Both the position numbers and the translations under genes were made by a program. The notes beneath the pieces were generated by a model. That model had not been told where the DNA came from. It ran no database searches and saw nothing but the letters and a program-made list of their open reading frames with translations. 64,000 nucleotides of DNA, taken from Spirogloea muscicola (lineage: Eukaryota; Streptophyta; Zygnematophyceae; Spirogloeales; Spirogloeaceae). Shown here piece after piece: positions 12,430 to 23,093 of the stretch. The first letter of the stretch is position 1, and each line of letters begins with the position of its first letter. The stretch lies in the NCBI GenBank assembly GCA_009602725.1, contig WELB01000074.1:315695-379694 (forward strand). The letters are read 5' to 3'.

Positions 12430-12590
12430 TTCCCCTGGCCCCCTTCTCGTACTTTGTTCATTCTTTTTTGGGCTGGCTTTTCCAGCCCCTGTCCTCAATG
12501 GGCCTTGTCCATTCTTTTGGGCTAGCCTCTCCCAGCCACCAGTTAATCTGGCCGCGCTTGCTCCTAATGGGCGAGCCCTTCCTTTCCCTC
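12430..12590 (+). mobile_element. Type A tail with a nested type B tail and 7-bp target duplication
   Basis: A type A tail is interrupted inside its terminal AATGGGCGAGCCC by a 62-base type B tail at 12504-12565. AATGGGC is present on both sides (12497-12503 and 12566-12572), and after the second copy the type A sequence continues with GAGCCC. This is direct evidence that the short B end was inserted as a unit. Confidence 0.85.
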
Positions 12591-13302
12591 CCTCTTCCGA
12601 TGCAGGCTCCACCTTCCCCTCCTCGCAGCACAGGGCCGCGCCAGCTGGCCCAATTTCTCTCCCCCTCCACCTCTCCGGCAGGCTGGCCCCCCTCCCACAC
12701 CCCCCCCCGGTCGCCTGCCTCCCCACATCCCTCCTCTCCGATCACCTTCCTCTCTCCCCATTGCTTGCCCGCCGCCCCGCTTCACGCTCCTCTAACCCCT
12801 CTCTTCCGATCAGCGCCGGCCCAGCGACCGAAGCCACCCCCTCCCCTTGCNACCCCGCGCTGAACCCCCCTCCATCTCTGCTGCTCTCTGTCCTGGTGCA
12901 GAATGCTTATAGCGACCTGCAAACAGCAAGCTCTCTATTCCGGCTGCAGCCCACACACTACTCAGCCGGCCCGGAGGCAGGCTGAACTGTCGCGCCGCCG
13001 ACAGGCTCGCTGCATCTGCTAGACAGGTGTTTCTTGCACGGCCTCTGCAAGCTGCAGCAGTGCAGAGGAGCGATTGCAGGCCAAGGCAGCTGCAATGAAG
13101 GTGAAGGCTGCTGCTATGCTGCCATGCGTGCTCGCGCCGCAGCTTGCATCTTGCACAGCATCCACGTTGCCGTTGTGCGCTGCTGCAAAGTTGGGGTCCT
13201 TGCCGCGGGCCTCAATTGCCACAAATCTCCACCAATGTATCTTGCGGCGGCTGCTGAACACCTGCCCGCCACGTTCTGCAGGCCTGCAGCCCGCCTGCAG
13301 CC
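12591..13302. other. CT-rich stretch then Cys/Ala-codon-rich sequence, no gene recognised
   Basis: 12590-12890 is strongly pyrimidine-rich with one N at 12851. 12890-13300 has overlapping open frames on both strands caused by GC-rich composition. Nothing matches a family I know. Confidence 0.4.
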
Positions 13303-13791
13303 TTGGGCCAACTCGCAGGGTCGGTGCCGCAAGCCATGAGTCGCAGCTACCTTCATGCGTGCATGCGCATTGTAATCACGGAACCCTGCAGCAGCCCACC
13401 GCGGTGTCTAAGCTCAAAGCCTCTCCCAAGCAGCACCGGCGAGCTTGGGGACGGCGGCGGCAGCGCGGCATCATGCACTGCCTGCTGCTCCACAGTCGAC
13501 ATGGCGGCCAGCTGTGTATGTCTCGCCGGCGGCCAGCTGTCAGCAGGGCCTCCTCCCGAGCTCGGCAAGAGCAGCGTCGCAGCGCTTTCTGGCCCCTGCA
13601 GCTCCCTGTTGGTAGGGATGGCAGCAGCAGCGGCCAGCTACCAGCTCACTAATGGCGAGCTGGCGACAACAGCCAGCAATGCCGGATCCTCACCAATCCC
13701 TGCAAATGGCAGCGGCAACAATGCTAGCGGCAGTGAACACGTTCAGGTGAGCTGCCAGCTGCCAAGCAGTGTTACTGGTAGTACAGGCTAG
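13303..13791 (+). CDS. Open frame of unknown function (doubtful)
   Basis: 162 codons rich in Ser, Ala, Gly and Cys with no domain I recognise. A good donor (CAG|GTGAGC) follows EHV at about 13746, so if real it could be an internal exon. Both strands are open here and composition is biased, so it may be only a chance frame. No supporting neighbour on either side. Confidence 0.2.
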   Translation: MGQLAGSVPQAMSRSYLHACMRIVITEPCSSPPRCLSSKPLPSSTGELGDGGGSAASCTACCSTVDMAASCVCLAGGQLSAGPPPELGKSSVAALSGPCSSLLVGMAAAAASYQLTNGELATTASNAGSSPIPANGSGNNASGSEHVQVSCQLPSSVTGSTG

Positions 13792-13898
13792 CCAAGTAAT
13801 CTCTGGCATGCCATACAAGTGTGTCTCCTAACGTACTATTGTACGTTGAATGAAACACTTGTCATAGTCAATGATATTACGTGGAAACTGAGGATGTC

Positions 13899-14166
13899 CT
13901 TGCTCCTATTCGATGACACTTTTCCGTCTTCATTTCTTGGAGTGATGCCCTGTGAGGTTCTAGATGAGTAAGAGTCCCCAAGCAGAGATACAGCACAGCA
14001 CAAGAACTTTAACAAGGGACGAGAGAGACACGTTGCTCCTACTCGATGACACTTTCCCGTCTTCGTTTCTTGGAGTGATACTCAGTGAGGTTCTAGATGA
14101 ATGAGAGTCCCCAAGCAGAGATACAGCACATCACAAGAACGTTAACAAGAGAGTAGAGAGACACGT
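13899..14166. repeat. Tandem duplication of a unit of about 135 bp
   Basis: Two adjacent copies begin TTGCTCCTA(T/C)TCGATGACAC and end GAGAGACACGT (about 13899-14034 and 14034-14166). They differ at roughly a dozen positions. The second copy overlaps the 3' end of the minus-strand open frame at 14093-14524. Confidence 0.85.
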
Positions 14167-14524
14167 ACAAGAGAAACTGATATATTGGGTTTCTCTTGGC
14201 TCCCTGAGGTGACAGGAGTTGCGGAAGCAAGGTTGGGTCGCTGGCGACAGCAGCGGTGCAGGCGACGGTGTGGACGCTCGAATCTGCCAAGCTCAGACTG
14301 GGGCAGACAGCAGCTGCAGTATGGAGATACATCTTCCGCACGAGTATGAAATCCCGGGCTGCGTTCGCTCCAGTGGCAAAGCAGCCTTGGCGCTGGATCT
14401 TGTCGAGGCAGCGGAGCATGAGCTGGGTTTCAAGTGGTGGGGGCCGGCGCCACGCAGCCCGTGGCTGCCGTTCCTCCTGCGGCATAGGGTCGTCGACGGA
14501 TGCAGCTGCGCCGGTGGTGGCCAT
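14093..14524 (-). CDS. Hypothetical protein, 143 aa (doubtful)
   Basis: An open frame from ATG, with an Ala/Pro-rich first 35 residues, a mixed middle part (LMLRCLDKIQRQGCFATG) and a hydrophobic C-terminal stretch (YQFLLYVSLYSLVNVLVMC) that could be one membrane segment. I do not recognise the family. Its last codons lie inside the tandem repeat at 13899-14166, which argues for either a recent gene boundary change or a chance frame. Confidence 0.25.
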   Translation of the reverse strand: MATTGAAASVDDPMPQEERQPRAAWRRPPPLETQLMLRCLDKIQRQGCFATGANAARDFILVRKMYLHTAAAVCPSLSLADSSVHTVACTAAVASDPTLLPQLLSPQGAKRNPIYQFLLYVSLYSLVNVLVMCCISAWGLSFI

Positions 14525-15379
14525 GACCCTCGCCCGTGCTCCTCTCGGGCTCCGCAGCGGCGGCTCAGCAGTAATGGCAAACGGACGGCCATACTTCCTG
14601 GAGCGTCGTCACCGGTGTGGACCCCGTGGGCGGGTGTGCCCGGCATCCACCGTGATGTCATCATACCCGCTTCACTAATGGTGGCGGCAGACATTCCGCA
14701 CTGCTGATTGCAGGTGCCCGAATCGCATCTACAGCAAGTGATCACCTGCTCTGTGTCTGGTTGTGTCGTTGCAGCCACTCTGCTACAATTGCCGCTGAGA
14801 TGCATTGAGGCGAATTCGGCCGATTGTTTGTAAAATTATAGGCAGCACAGTAGCACTCTATATCTTGACATTGTTGATTGTGCAACGGCACAAGCTCATG
14901 CATGTTGCCGCCTGCCATTGGAGGACTACAGAAACAATTTCAGATTGCAATTGTCAATGAAGGTCCTCCTCATCACGTTCCTCTGCATCGGCATGGCAGT
15001 TAGGCAGCTCAGTGCCCCAATAACCAGATCGAGAAGCCTTGTCATTGTCGGAGCATAAACAGTAGATCAAATTGAAACTCCTCAGGTCTTTATGAAGGAT
15101 TCAGTGTATCATCAAGCACCCGAGCACAGGCCAGCCAGCGGCAGCGCTCTGCTTGGCATCGGAGCTTGTTGGAGCGGCTGAATCCGTCCTTCAGCTCCAC
15201 TTAGTCAGTGCTGGTGCTAATGCAGTGCAGCCCGTGGCTAATACTCCTGCTGCTCCTTAAATGAAAGCACCGGCGCAAGCCGCCGCCCATGCGGACATCA
15301 CCGCCTCAGCAAGCGGAGTGCCTGGCAGCGCGGCGGCGCTGCAGTTCCTTTCAAAAGCCGGTGCTTGTGCCGCTTGGTG
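14525..15379. other. No gene or repeat recognised
   Basis: Open frames on both strands reflect GC content only. I see no LINE tail, RNA gene or splice-supported coding series here. Confidence 0.4.
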
Positions 15380-15985
15380 GAGGTAAGGCGCGCGGTACAC
15401 ATAACATGAAAGGGAGGCCAAATCAAGCCAATACACTTTTCAGGCAAAGCTAGTGCAAAGAACGGGGCTACAAAAGGCGAAGCCAGAAGGGGGCTGAGGT
15501 AACAGTGCGAAAGCCGGCTGAACGGGTCCTTCAGTACCCACGAGTGAGCACACACACTGATTTGACAGGCTAAGTTGGGGAGCCGGAGCACCGCCACACT
15601 CCAACCAGGGCTCTCTGCTTCAAAGGCTGGGCATGCAGCCGCGGACGCCGCTTGTGGCAGAGAGGCCAAGTATGCTAACCATCCGAAGGGGGAACGAGCC
15701 CGTTGCACTGGCCATCCATGTGCACGGGGCTTGCAGGTCTCAGTGGCTAGACCTCTTGACCCCACTTGCGCCGCGCTGTGTTCTGCAGGCGGGGCGAGCA
15801 GGCCGACTTAAATGCCGCTGGCTCGCTAGACAGGTGTTTTGCTTGCGCGTGTCCATATACCTCCAGCAGTCCATGGCCTAGACTAGCACCTGCATGCTGC
15901 TCGTGCTATAGCTGCAGTCTCTGGCTTTTGTCAAGGGTAATGCTTTCCAGCGGCTAGTCTTTCTGACTTGCGAATACAAATTGGA
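15380..15985. mobile_element. LINE 3' untranslated tail (minus) and decayed C-terminal remnant (plus)
   Basis: About 15380-15560 (minus) matches the 3' untranslated region of the LINE at 49.27-49.44 kb: the GGCGCGCGG block, the CATGAAAGGGAGGCCAA block, the AAGCCAATACAC block and the final TACCCACGAG. About 15790-15985 (plus) is a remnant of the C-terminal segment (GCCGCTGGCTCGCT... for AAGSL), with its frame broken. The two lie in opposite directions. Confidence 0.65.
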
Positions 15986-16254
15986 GGTCACTAAGAAAGT
16001 ATCCTTTGTGGTACTTGCTTAGTTGTGTGGTTCAGCACTCTTCGGCCTCTTCGGACCTTGTCGATTTTTTTCGACCTGAATATTCACATCCCTCGTGCCC
16101 TCTTTTCTTCTATGTATGAGCTCACTCTTTCTTTCATTCCAGACCTTGTAGGTTCTTTTTTGCCTCTCTCTCTGTTTTTGGCTGGCCCCCATTGTAAGAG
16201 CCACGTCTCTCACACCTCAACTCGTAGCTACTGAGTGGTCATCCTCCACCCGTT

Positions 16255-16475
16255 CTGCGATAGCGCTTTAGGCCCCTCCGTCATTTGGCCCTTTCGAACC
16301 TTTGTCAATTCTTTTCGGGCTGGCTTTTCACAGCCCTTGCCCGCATTGGGAGAGCCACTTCTTCTTCTTTTAGGCTCCTTCGTCGTTTGGCCCATTCGAA
16401 CCATTTTGTCGAACCTTTTCGGGCTGGCTTTTCACGGCCCTTGCCCCGATTGGGAGAGGCACTTTCTTATCGGTG
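16255..16475 (+). mobile_element. Two consecutive type D LINE tails
   Basis: Near-identical D ends at about 16270-16365 and 16373-16470. Each has a GGCCC(T/A)TTCGAACC block, then TTTTCGGGCTGGCTTTTCAC, then CAGCCCTTGCCC and a GGGAGAG(C/G)CACTTC end. They lie head to tail, so one probably inserted at the end of the other. Confidence 0.75.
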
Positions 16476-16664
16476 GCAGCGACGACGGCGAGCCGTCCCG
16501 CTAGTATGGCGTCGCGGTGACGCGCCGTCGTCAGCGTCAGTAATAGTCCCTGGTTAGCCGGGCGCTTGACCGTGGCTTCCCGGACGGGAGTGCTGCTTGC
16601 GCGCTGCACCTGCGTGCCGGCAGAGCCCTCGCTGCTGCCTCTGGCTCTGGCCAGGGAAAGAAAA

Positions 16665-16899
16665 GCGCGCCCATAGAAAAGAGGGGCAGGCCAAGCCAGC
16701 CCAAAAAAGAATGGACAATGTCCAAAGCCAAAGCAAGAGGAGCCGGAGAAAGGACTACACTACAACATACTGCAGAACACAGAAACGATGCAGAGGAAAG
16801 CTCAGTACCCACGAGTGAGCAACATCAGGTCTGAGTAGCTCGCTGCAGGGAAAGAGGCGCTCCGCCGAGACCCAGAGGCGGCGGCCATAGCACGGCCTG
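16665..16899 (-). mobile_element. Type C LINE 3' end running into the assembly gap
   Basis: Reading leftwards from the gap: C-terminal coding up to the MLLTRGY stop near 16811, the type C 3' untranslated region, and the hairpin at about 16665-16720. It is nearly identical to the copies at 9.45-9.7 and 50.46-50.64 kb. Such high identity probably caused the gap. Confidence 0.75.
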
Positions 16900-17168
16900 N
16901 NNNNNNNNNNNNNNNNNNNNNNNNNNNNNNNNNNNNNNNNNNNNNNNNNNNNNNNNNNNNNNNNNNNNNNNNNNNNNNNNNNNNNNNNNNNNNNNNNNNN
17001 NNNNNNNNNNNNNNNNNNNNNNNNNNNNNNNNNNNNNNNNNNNNNNNNNNNNNNNNNNNNNNNNNNNNNNNNNNNNNNNNNNNNNNNNNNNNNNNNNNNN
17101 NNNNNNNNNNNNNNNNNNNNNNNNNNNNNNNNNNNNNNNNNNNNNNNNNNNNNNNNNNNNNNNNNNNN
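16900..17168. other. Assembly gap (Ns)
   Basis: 269 undetermined bases between two LINE fragments on the minus strand. The two flanks could belong to one element. Confidence 0.99.
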
Positions 17169-17345
17169 CATATCCCAGACTCGCTATGTTCTCGAGTAGG
17201 GTATGGAAGCGAGGACCCAAGCAGCCGAAAGTGTCGATTGCGGCCGGGAGGAGGTGGTCACTGCGGGGGTAGTCTGAGTAGTGTCGGAGCTTTTTCTGCT
17301 CAGCACCTCCCACTGCGTGGCCAGCAATGTGTGTGGAAGCGGAAA
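17169..17345 (-). mobile_element. LINE endonuclease-like domain remnant
   Basis: The minus strand encodes KKLRHYSDYPRSDHLLPAAI followed by DTFG, matching the end of the restriction-like domain of the LINE at 47.25 kb (ERHYQDHPRGDHLCPCAMDI). It lies about 105 bases from the ribokinase start codon, in the opposite direction, so it forms part of that gene's upstream region. Confidence 0.7.
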
Positions 17346-17450
17346 TGTGAGTGGGAGGGGAGCGTGGGGGCAGATCTCCCCCTGCTCCACGCTGGCCCGC
17401 CCACCCCACCTCGCGCGGTCGCTCACCTCGCCTGCGCCGCCGCCGCCGCC

Positions 17451-19605
17451 ATGGCGCCTTCGGAGCTGGGGCTGCGGCCGCTTGTCGTAGTGGGGTCGGT
17501 GAACTCGGACGAGCGCTTGGAGGTGGCGCGGCTCCCGGCGCCCGGCGAGACGGTGGCCGCCGCCGCCGGCGCCACGCTGCCCGGCGGCAAGGGCGCCAAC
17601 CAGGCCGCCGCGGCCGCGCTCCTCGGCTGCCCCACCTTCCTCGTCGGCAAGGTGGGCCCTCCGCCACCTTCTGCCGCCTTGTCTCCCGACTCCTACGTCC
17701 TAAACCTCAAGCCCTCAACCGAAACCCTAAATCGGAAACCCCTAATACTAGAACCCTTAAATATTAGACTCTAAAATTTTATTCAAACTTTAAATCGTAA
17801 ATCCAAAACATGGAACCCCTGCCTGGCGAGGTACAACAAAGTGGGGTCACGGCAACGCCCTGTATTGCACCCATTGTTTCCAATGCTCCCTCCTGAAGTT
17901 AAGCCCAAATGCCAGATGTCCGTGCATGATGCCATTTGATGGCTTCCTTTGGCAACGTAATTGCCGGCAGGTGGGCAAGGACTCGTTCGGCGCCTACCTT
18001 CTGGAGGCGCTGGAGGCCCGCGGCGTAAGCACCGACCACGTGGCTGTCGCGCCGGGTTGCCCGACTGGCCACGCCGTTGTGATGCTGCAGCCGGGCGGCC
18101 AGAACTCCATCATTATTGTGGGCGAGGCCAACCACCACTGGCCGCCTTCTACGTACAGCGGCGGTGTGCTGGGTGAAGCTGTTCATGGCCTCCTGGCCGG
18201 CTCGGCTGCCGTGCTGCTGCAGCGCGAGGTGCCGGAGCACGTGAACCTGGAGGCTGCCAAGGTGAGGTGGGTCACTCTAACTCCGCTACCTCTGCCCCTT
18301 GGCTTCCACTTCTCAGTTGCCTGTCTTGATGTTCGCTCCTCCTCCCTCCTCCCCACATCCCCCCCCCCTCTCTCTCTCCCCCCCTCCCACTTTCCTTATC
18401 TCTGCGAGCTCTTCCCAACTTCATCTTTTCTTCTCCTCTGTCCCTCCCTCCATCACATCCCTTCCCTACCTCCATATAGTCTCCATTCCAATTTCCCTCC
18501 TCCACTTCTCCCCCTCCTTCTTTCCATCAGTTCATTCAACCTCTCGGTCACACTCTTCCTCCTCTCTTTTCACTTTCCAGCACCCTCCCCCTCCCCCCTT
18601 TCTGGGACTCACGCCTTTGTCTTGATGAATCTCCCACCCTGAGTAGCCATCACTGGTGGCTATGCCTGTCGTCCTTGGCAGGTGGCGAGTACTGCGGGCG
18701 TGCCGGTGGTGCTGGACGCAGGCGGGGAGGACGCGCCGCTAGCGCAAGAGCTCCTGGGCTACCTGGAGGTTCTGAGCCCCAACGAAACGGAGCTGGCGCG
18801 ACTGACTGGCCTGCCCACTGCGTCCGAAGCAAACGTCCTCCAAGCAGCAATCACACTGCAGGAGAAGGTAGGGAGCCCAACCCAGCAGCCAGCACCCGTT
18901 TCCCTGGTGCAACGAGCATGACTTCTTAACGAAAGATGCAATATCCACTTTTGAAGGGATATCATAAGATTTTCAAGCTTCTAAGTGCAATATCCACTTT
19001 TGAAGGGATATCATAAGAATTTCAAGCTTCTAATCCAGACCTCATACCTATGTACGTCTCCAAAGTCCCAATACATATCTGTCAGCCTGATCTGACTTGC
19101 CTCAGTCCTCTCTGAGCCCTGGACTGTGCTTCGCCATTCTGGGGTTGCCACTGCAGGGCGTGCAACAGGTCCTTGTGAAACTTGGTGAACGGGGCGCACT
19201 CCTCGTCAAGCAGCCCGGCGGCGATGCACCGCCAATCTACCAGGAGGTGCTCGCAGCGCCAGACGCCATTGTTGACACCACTGGGGCTGGCGACGCCTTC
19301 ACGGCCGCATATGCAGTCGCGCTTGCTGAGGGTCAAGCTGCTTCTGATGCACTCCGATTCGCAGGTGCACATACAGCTGTTATTCTAAGCCCACACCAGA
19401 ATTACAGCCTGCATTCCCTGACTGCTGGAACAGCAGTTAACTTACAAAAGCTGACGTGGACCACTAATGAAGGGACGTGCCGTGGGTGGCAGCGGCAACA
19501 GCAGCACTGTGCGTGCAGGCCAAGGGTGCAATGCCGAGCATGCCCACGCGTGAGGCAGTTGACGCACTCCTGTCATCATCAGAGGCACCAGCGACAACTT
19601 CCTAG
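17451..19605 (+). CDS. RBSK: Ribokinase (5 exons, 332 aa)
   Basis: It phosphorylates D-ribose to ribose-5-phosphate with ATP (PfkB family). Exons are 17451-17651, 17971-18261, 18682-18867, 19157-19364 and 19493-19605, all GT-AG with matching phases. Motifs are GSVNSDE near the N-terminus, the PfkB signature LPGGKGANQAAAAALLG, NEXELAR-like NETELARLTG, and DTTGAGDAFTAAYAVALAEG carrying the catalytic Asp and anion hole near residue 275. The start has a GC-rich context and no upstream in-frame extension that looks like a transit peptide, unlike land-plant plastid RBSK, so cytosolic placement is possible. Intron 1 holds telomere-like sequence and intron 3 a tandem 49-base repeat. The gene converges on arogenate dehydrogenase. 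Confidence 0.95.
17690..17770. repeat. Degenerate CCCTAAA (telomere-like) tract in ribokinase intron 1
   Basis: Contains CCTAAACCTC, AAACCCTAAATCGG, AAACCCCTAA and ACCCTTAAAT in succession, which reads as a decayed array of the plant-type telomere heptamer. It lies about 40 bases after the donor of exon 1. Confidence 0.6.
18937..19034. repeat. Two tandem copies of a 49-bp unit in ribokinase intron 3
   Basis: The unit begins TGCAATATCCACTTTTGAAG and ends TTCAAGCTTCTAA. The copies (18937-18985 and 18986-19034) are almost identical, so the duplication is recent. Confidence 0.9.
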
Positions 19606-20038
19606 CCCAGTCCTGGTATTCATCTTTGCAATCTCGCGTGAAAGCCATTGTTTTGTCATCGATGTTTTATGTGATAGCGAGCAATGACATTGTTGCTATG
19701 CTGAAAGCTGACCTCCCTCCGCCGCATGTATGGAGCTTGTGGACCTCAAGCTGCTTAGGAGACCTGACCACTAAGTTGGCAATTTCTCAATTGCACTTTG
19801 TATTGAATGCTGATGGCAAGGTGCAACGGCATTATACATGCTGGTCCAACCTCCCCGCTTGGTCTTGGTCCCAGGTGGAGCAACGCTTCATGCACGCAGA
19901 TGTACTTGCAACAGCGAGCACTCCTTTGTTACTTGGACAGGCAAGACAGCCGCAGAAGAGCCATGCTTTTCTTGGCGCAAGCCAAGGCTGCTTGGAAGAG
20001 GTTGGAGCAGCGCCTCAGCTTAGCAATGGCCCCAAATC
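19606..20038. other. Convergent 3' intergenic region
   Basis: About 430 bases between the stop codons of ribokinase and arogenate dehydrogenase. No repeat or other gene is visible; it should hold both 3' untranslated regions. Confidence 0.5.
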
Positions 20039-22821
20039 TCACTGATGGGCGACTTGCCCACTCGTTGGCAGCGGGGTCACCATGCCATTTGCCCCTGTAG
20101 AATCCAAGACATCCAGAGGTGACTGTTCTTGGTGCTTAGATGGGACGATGGCATGCCCATTGCCACCACCTTTGCTCCTAGTGTCACCTATGCTGCTATC
20201 AGCGCTGGTGGCGCTGCTCCCAGATAGACCCTCTGCAGCATCTGTTGCTGCCGTCACAGCGGGTGCCACTTCCGCCATTGCTGGTGGCACCTCACTATCG
20301 GCCGTGCCGACGAGCTGCGCTCGCAGAATGTCATGAAGCTGGTCGAAGAGCTGCTTCTTCACTGCGTCAAACGCGCGCTCCAGCTTCTCAAGCTGCCAGC
20401 AATGAATGGGGGCAATGGAGCAGCATTAAGGTTGCTGACAAAGCCATGGCTGTGACTGGAAGCTGAGCAATGCAAAGGTGGACTTAGCTGTGCACAGCAT
20501 ATGCGGTGGCACACCTCCTCGGTGGCATTGACATTGTACATGAAGAGGCCGTAGTAGAGGTCGAAGCTGTCGCCGTTTGTATTCTCGACCTGTTCAGTGT
20601 AGATGGTCGGAAATTGCAAGCCAGAGTCCACACTCCGCCAGAGACTCGCACCTTTTTTAGCAGGCAAGCAAACTAATACCCTTCGAAGATTTCAAGTTAA
20701 GAAGATTTCAAACTGAGATCATAGCACCCTACAATCCAAGCTAAGCATAGACGCGATGCATCCTTGAAGTGGGACTCTATTCCTACCAGCTGCAAAAGCG
20801 TCTCGTAGCCTCGTGTATTGATGGGTGTCGACTCCAGCACAAGCCGCCCAAGGACCCTGGCAGAGATGGTCACAGGCGCAGCCTCAAGATAATGCATGGA
20901 GAGTTGCACAGCAGTGGCATCTTGAGTAAGAGCCTCTACTGAGAGGTGGTCATAAAGCTGGGGTGTGATGATCAGATGAGTGAAAGGCTGTTGTGCATTC
21001 ACTGTGAATTGTGGCCAGCTGGCAAGTTAGCGCCGCAGGCATGGCAACCTGCCGACTGTGTGCGTGATGAATTGCGTGCCAGCTGCATAACGGTCGTGCT
21101 CCTCGCAGGACATCTCGACCATGCGGCAACCCTGCGGTCGCAGCACCCACGGGGCCCCCCTTCTCAGGCCACCTGCGGCGAAAGTGGTGGCAGGAGGGAG
21201 GCCCGTCGAGGAGGGGGACAAGACAGCGCCCAGTCAAAACGAGTGAGCAGGACAGACCAGCAAGGCCGTCGGTGAAGCTCTCTGGATCGGGTGCTCGCTC
21301 ACCTCATTCTCGAAGATCTTGAGGATCTTGGCGCAGCGCTCCTCGCGCTGGCCCGACCCAACACGGACCTGCCACGGGGAGTCGTCGTACGAGTGTCAGA
21401 GCTCAGGACGATCAGACAAGACGAGAGCAAGGAGGGCGTCGGTCAAAATGACAAGCTCCAGTGCCGCCTGCAGGTGAACAGAGTGCAGGAGGAGAGGAAG
21501 CTGGCGAGATGGCCAATGCAGTGTACGGAACCTTATCAAAGACGAAAGGCAGGTCTTTCCAGCTGCTCTTGCCGCTCTCGGGGCCAAACATGGGGTGCGT
21601 GCAGAGCAGATCAAAGTCCTGCGGTAGCACCTGAATGCAAATAAACCACTTGAGGAAAATTTAATTGGAGATGAGTCAGAGGTTATGAAGTTACAGGCAA
21701 TATCAAAGCAGACTTGACATCTGCAGGTCTTAATGACAGGCTAAGGCCAGGTGGTGAGCGGACCTGCAGGAAGAGCGTTCGCGGGAACTCCTTCACAGAC
21801 AACACATCCACGAAGAGCGTGGATCGCTTGAGGCGCTGCACAGGCAGCGATCGCAGGACACGGTCGGTTGACAGGATGGATGTGCACATGATCACCACCT
21901 CGGGGTGCTCCTCGCAGAAGTCGTCCGGGTCGCTGCACAGCCGCCGCAGCCGCACCGCATGGTCTCAAGGAGTGTCAGTCGAGCGCGCTTCTCTGCACCA
22001 GTCTTTCACCTTGATTTCTTTTCACTGTGTACTTACGACTTGGAACTCCCACAACTGCAGCAGCCGCGAAGGCTATTAGAATACCACAAGATCATGCAGG
22101 CTTCTGAGGAGGACTGAGCTCTTGAGGATGATCAAGGGTCAGAAACAGGAGTTTCGAGTTGCAGCCCAGCCACAGAACTGGCCGCCTCCGTCAACAGCTA
22201 GCGTGGGCAGCCGACTGTTGAACGACGACGTCGCAGAGTCGCCGGTGCAACTAGAAGACGTGGTGAAGACCAAGCGACAAAGCCTGCACCGGGCTCTAAA
22301 CCCCTCCCTAAACCCCAGCCACATAAGGACTTGTATTGAGCTTGGGAACAACAGACCATCCTATGCGGTGAGCTGCGGGTGCCAGTGGAGACTGTGAGCT
22401 CCAGAACGTGGAATACGTCGGTCTCGGCAGCAGATATGAGCCTCCGGAAGCCAGATTTGCATGAACCTCACACATGGGGCTTTTGCCTCTGGCTCTAGTC
22501 TAAGATATGAGGGTCAGGCTCCGGCTACCGTGCAATGCATCACCCGGCGCGGCCGTAAGCTCCATGAGCGCTAAGTAAGGGCAGGAAGCTCGAGTTGAGG
22601 GATGCGGGGCTCGAGCCCGGGCGAGCATGCACGGACCTGAAGAAGCGGACGCCCATCTCCTTGGCGACCCTGCGGTGGTCGGAGCGGGAGAAGGCGAGCA
22701 CGGCGTGGCCCTGCCGCACGATGCGCCGCGCCAGGAACTGCCCGAAGTTGCCGAAGCCGACGACGCCGACCTTGAGCTTGGCGCGCTTCTCCAGGGCCTG
22801 CTCCTGCGCGCCGGCCGGCAT
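20039..22821 (-). CDS. TYRA: Arogenate dehydrogenase, plant TyrA type (8 exons, 366 aa)
   Basis: It oxidatively decarboxylates arogenate to tyrosine with NADP, the last step of tyrosine synthesis in plastids. Exons (minus): 22821-22637, 21932-21764, 21630-21532, 21368-21303, 21131-21049, 20856-20787, 20589-20515, 20392-20039, phases consistent. The Rossmann motif VGFGNFGQFLARR is followed by CTSILS, RSTLFVDVLSVKEFPR, CTHPMFGPESGKSSW, the active-site stretch MSCEEHDRYAAGTQFITHTV, ESTPINTRGYETLLQL and DSFDLYYGLFMYN. The last exon adds about 90 Ala/Ser/Gly-rich residues after the usual end. An in-frame stop lies shortly before the ATG, and no transit peptide is seen; a separate 5' exon could supply one. 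It is divergent from the helicase gene. Confidence 0.93.
22306..22322. repeat. Short CCCTAAAC-like tract in arogenate dehydrogenase intron 1
   Basis: TCTAAACCCCTCCCTAAACC is read on the plus strand inside the first intron. It resembles the ribokinase intron tract but is only two units long. Confidence 0.35.
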
Positions 22822-23049
22822 GATGGCAGCCGGTCAGCGGCCGGCGGCAGCACTGCTGCGGCGGTGGCGGTGGCCTAGGCTGCCATTTGGCGCCGCCCGG
22901 GACGTCGTTGCGGCTGGCAGCCATGGCGGCCACGGGCTCGCGGGGAGGGGCCGTAGCCAAATCTGGGTAAGGACCTGGATGGACTCATAGTCGAACGGCT
23001 GCGCTGCGTCCAGGGCCAAGATGCGGCCGGCGGCCCGCCTCTCGCCTCT

Positions 23050-23093
<44 letters not shown>

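Noticed and set aside
18340-18640. Ser/Pro/Leu-rich open frame inside ribokinase intron 2
   Set aside because: It is an intronic CT-rich tract; the ribokinase reading frame joins correctly across it.
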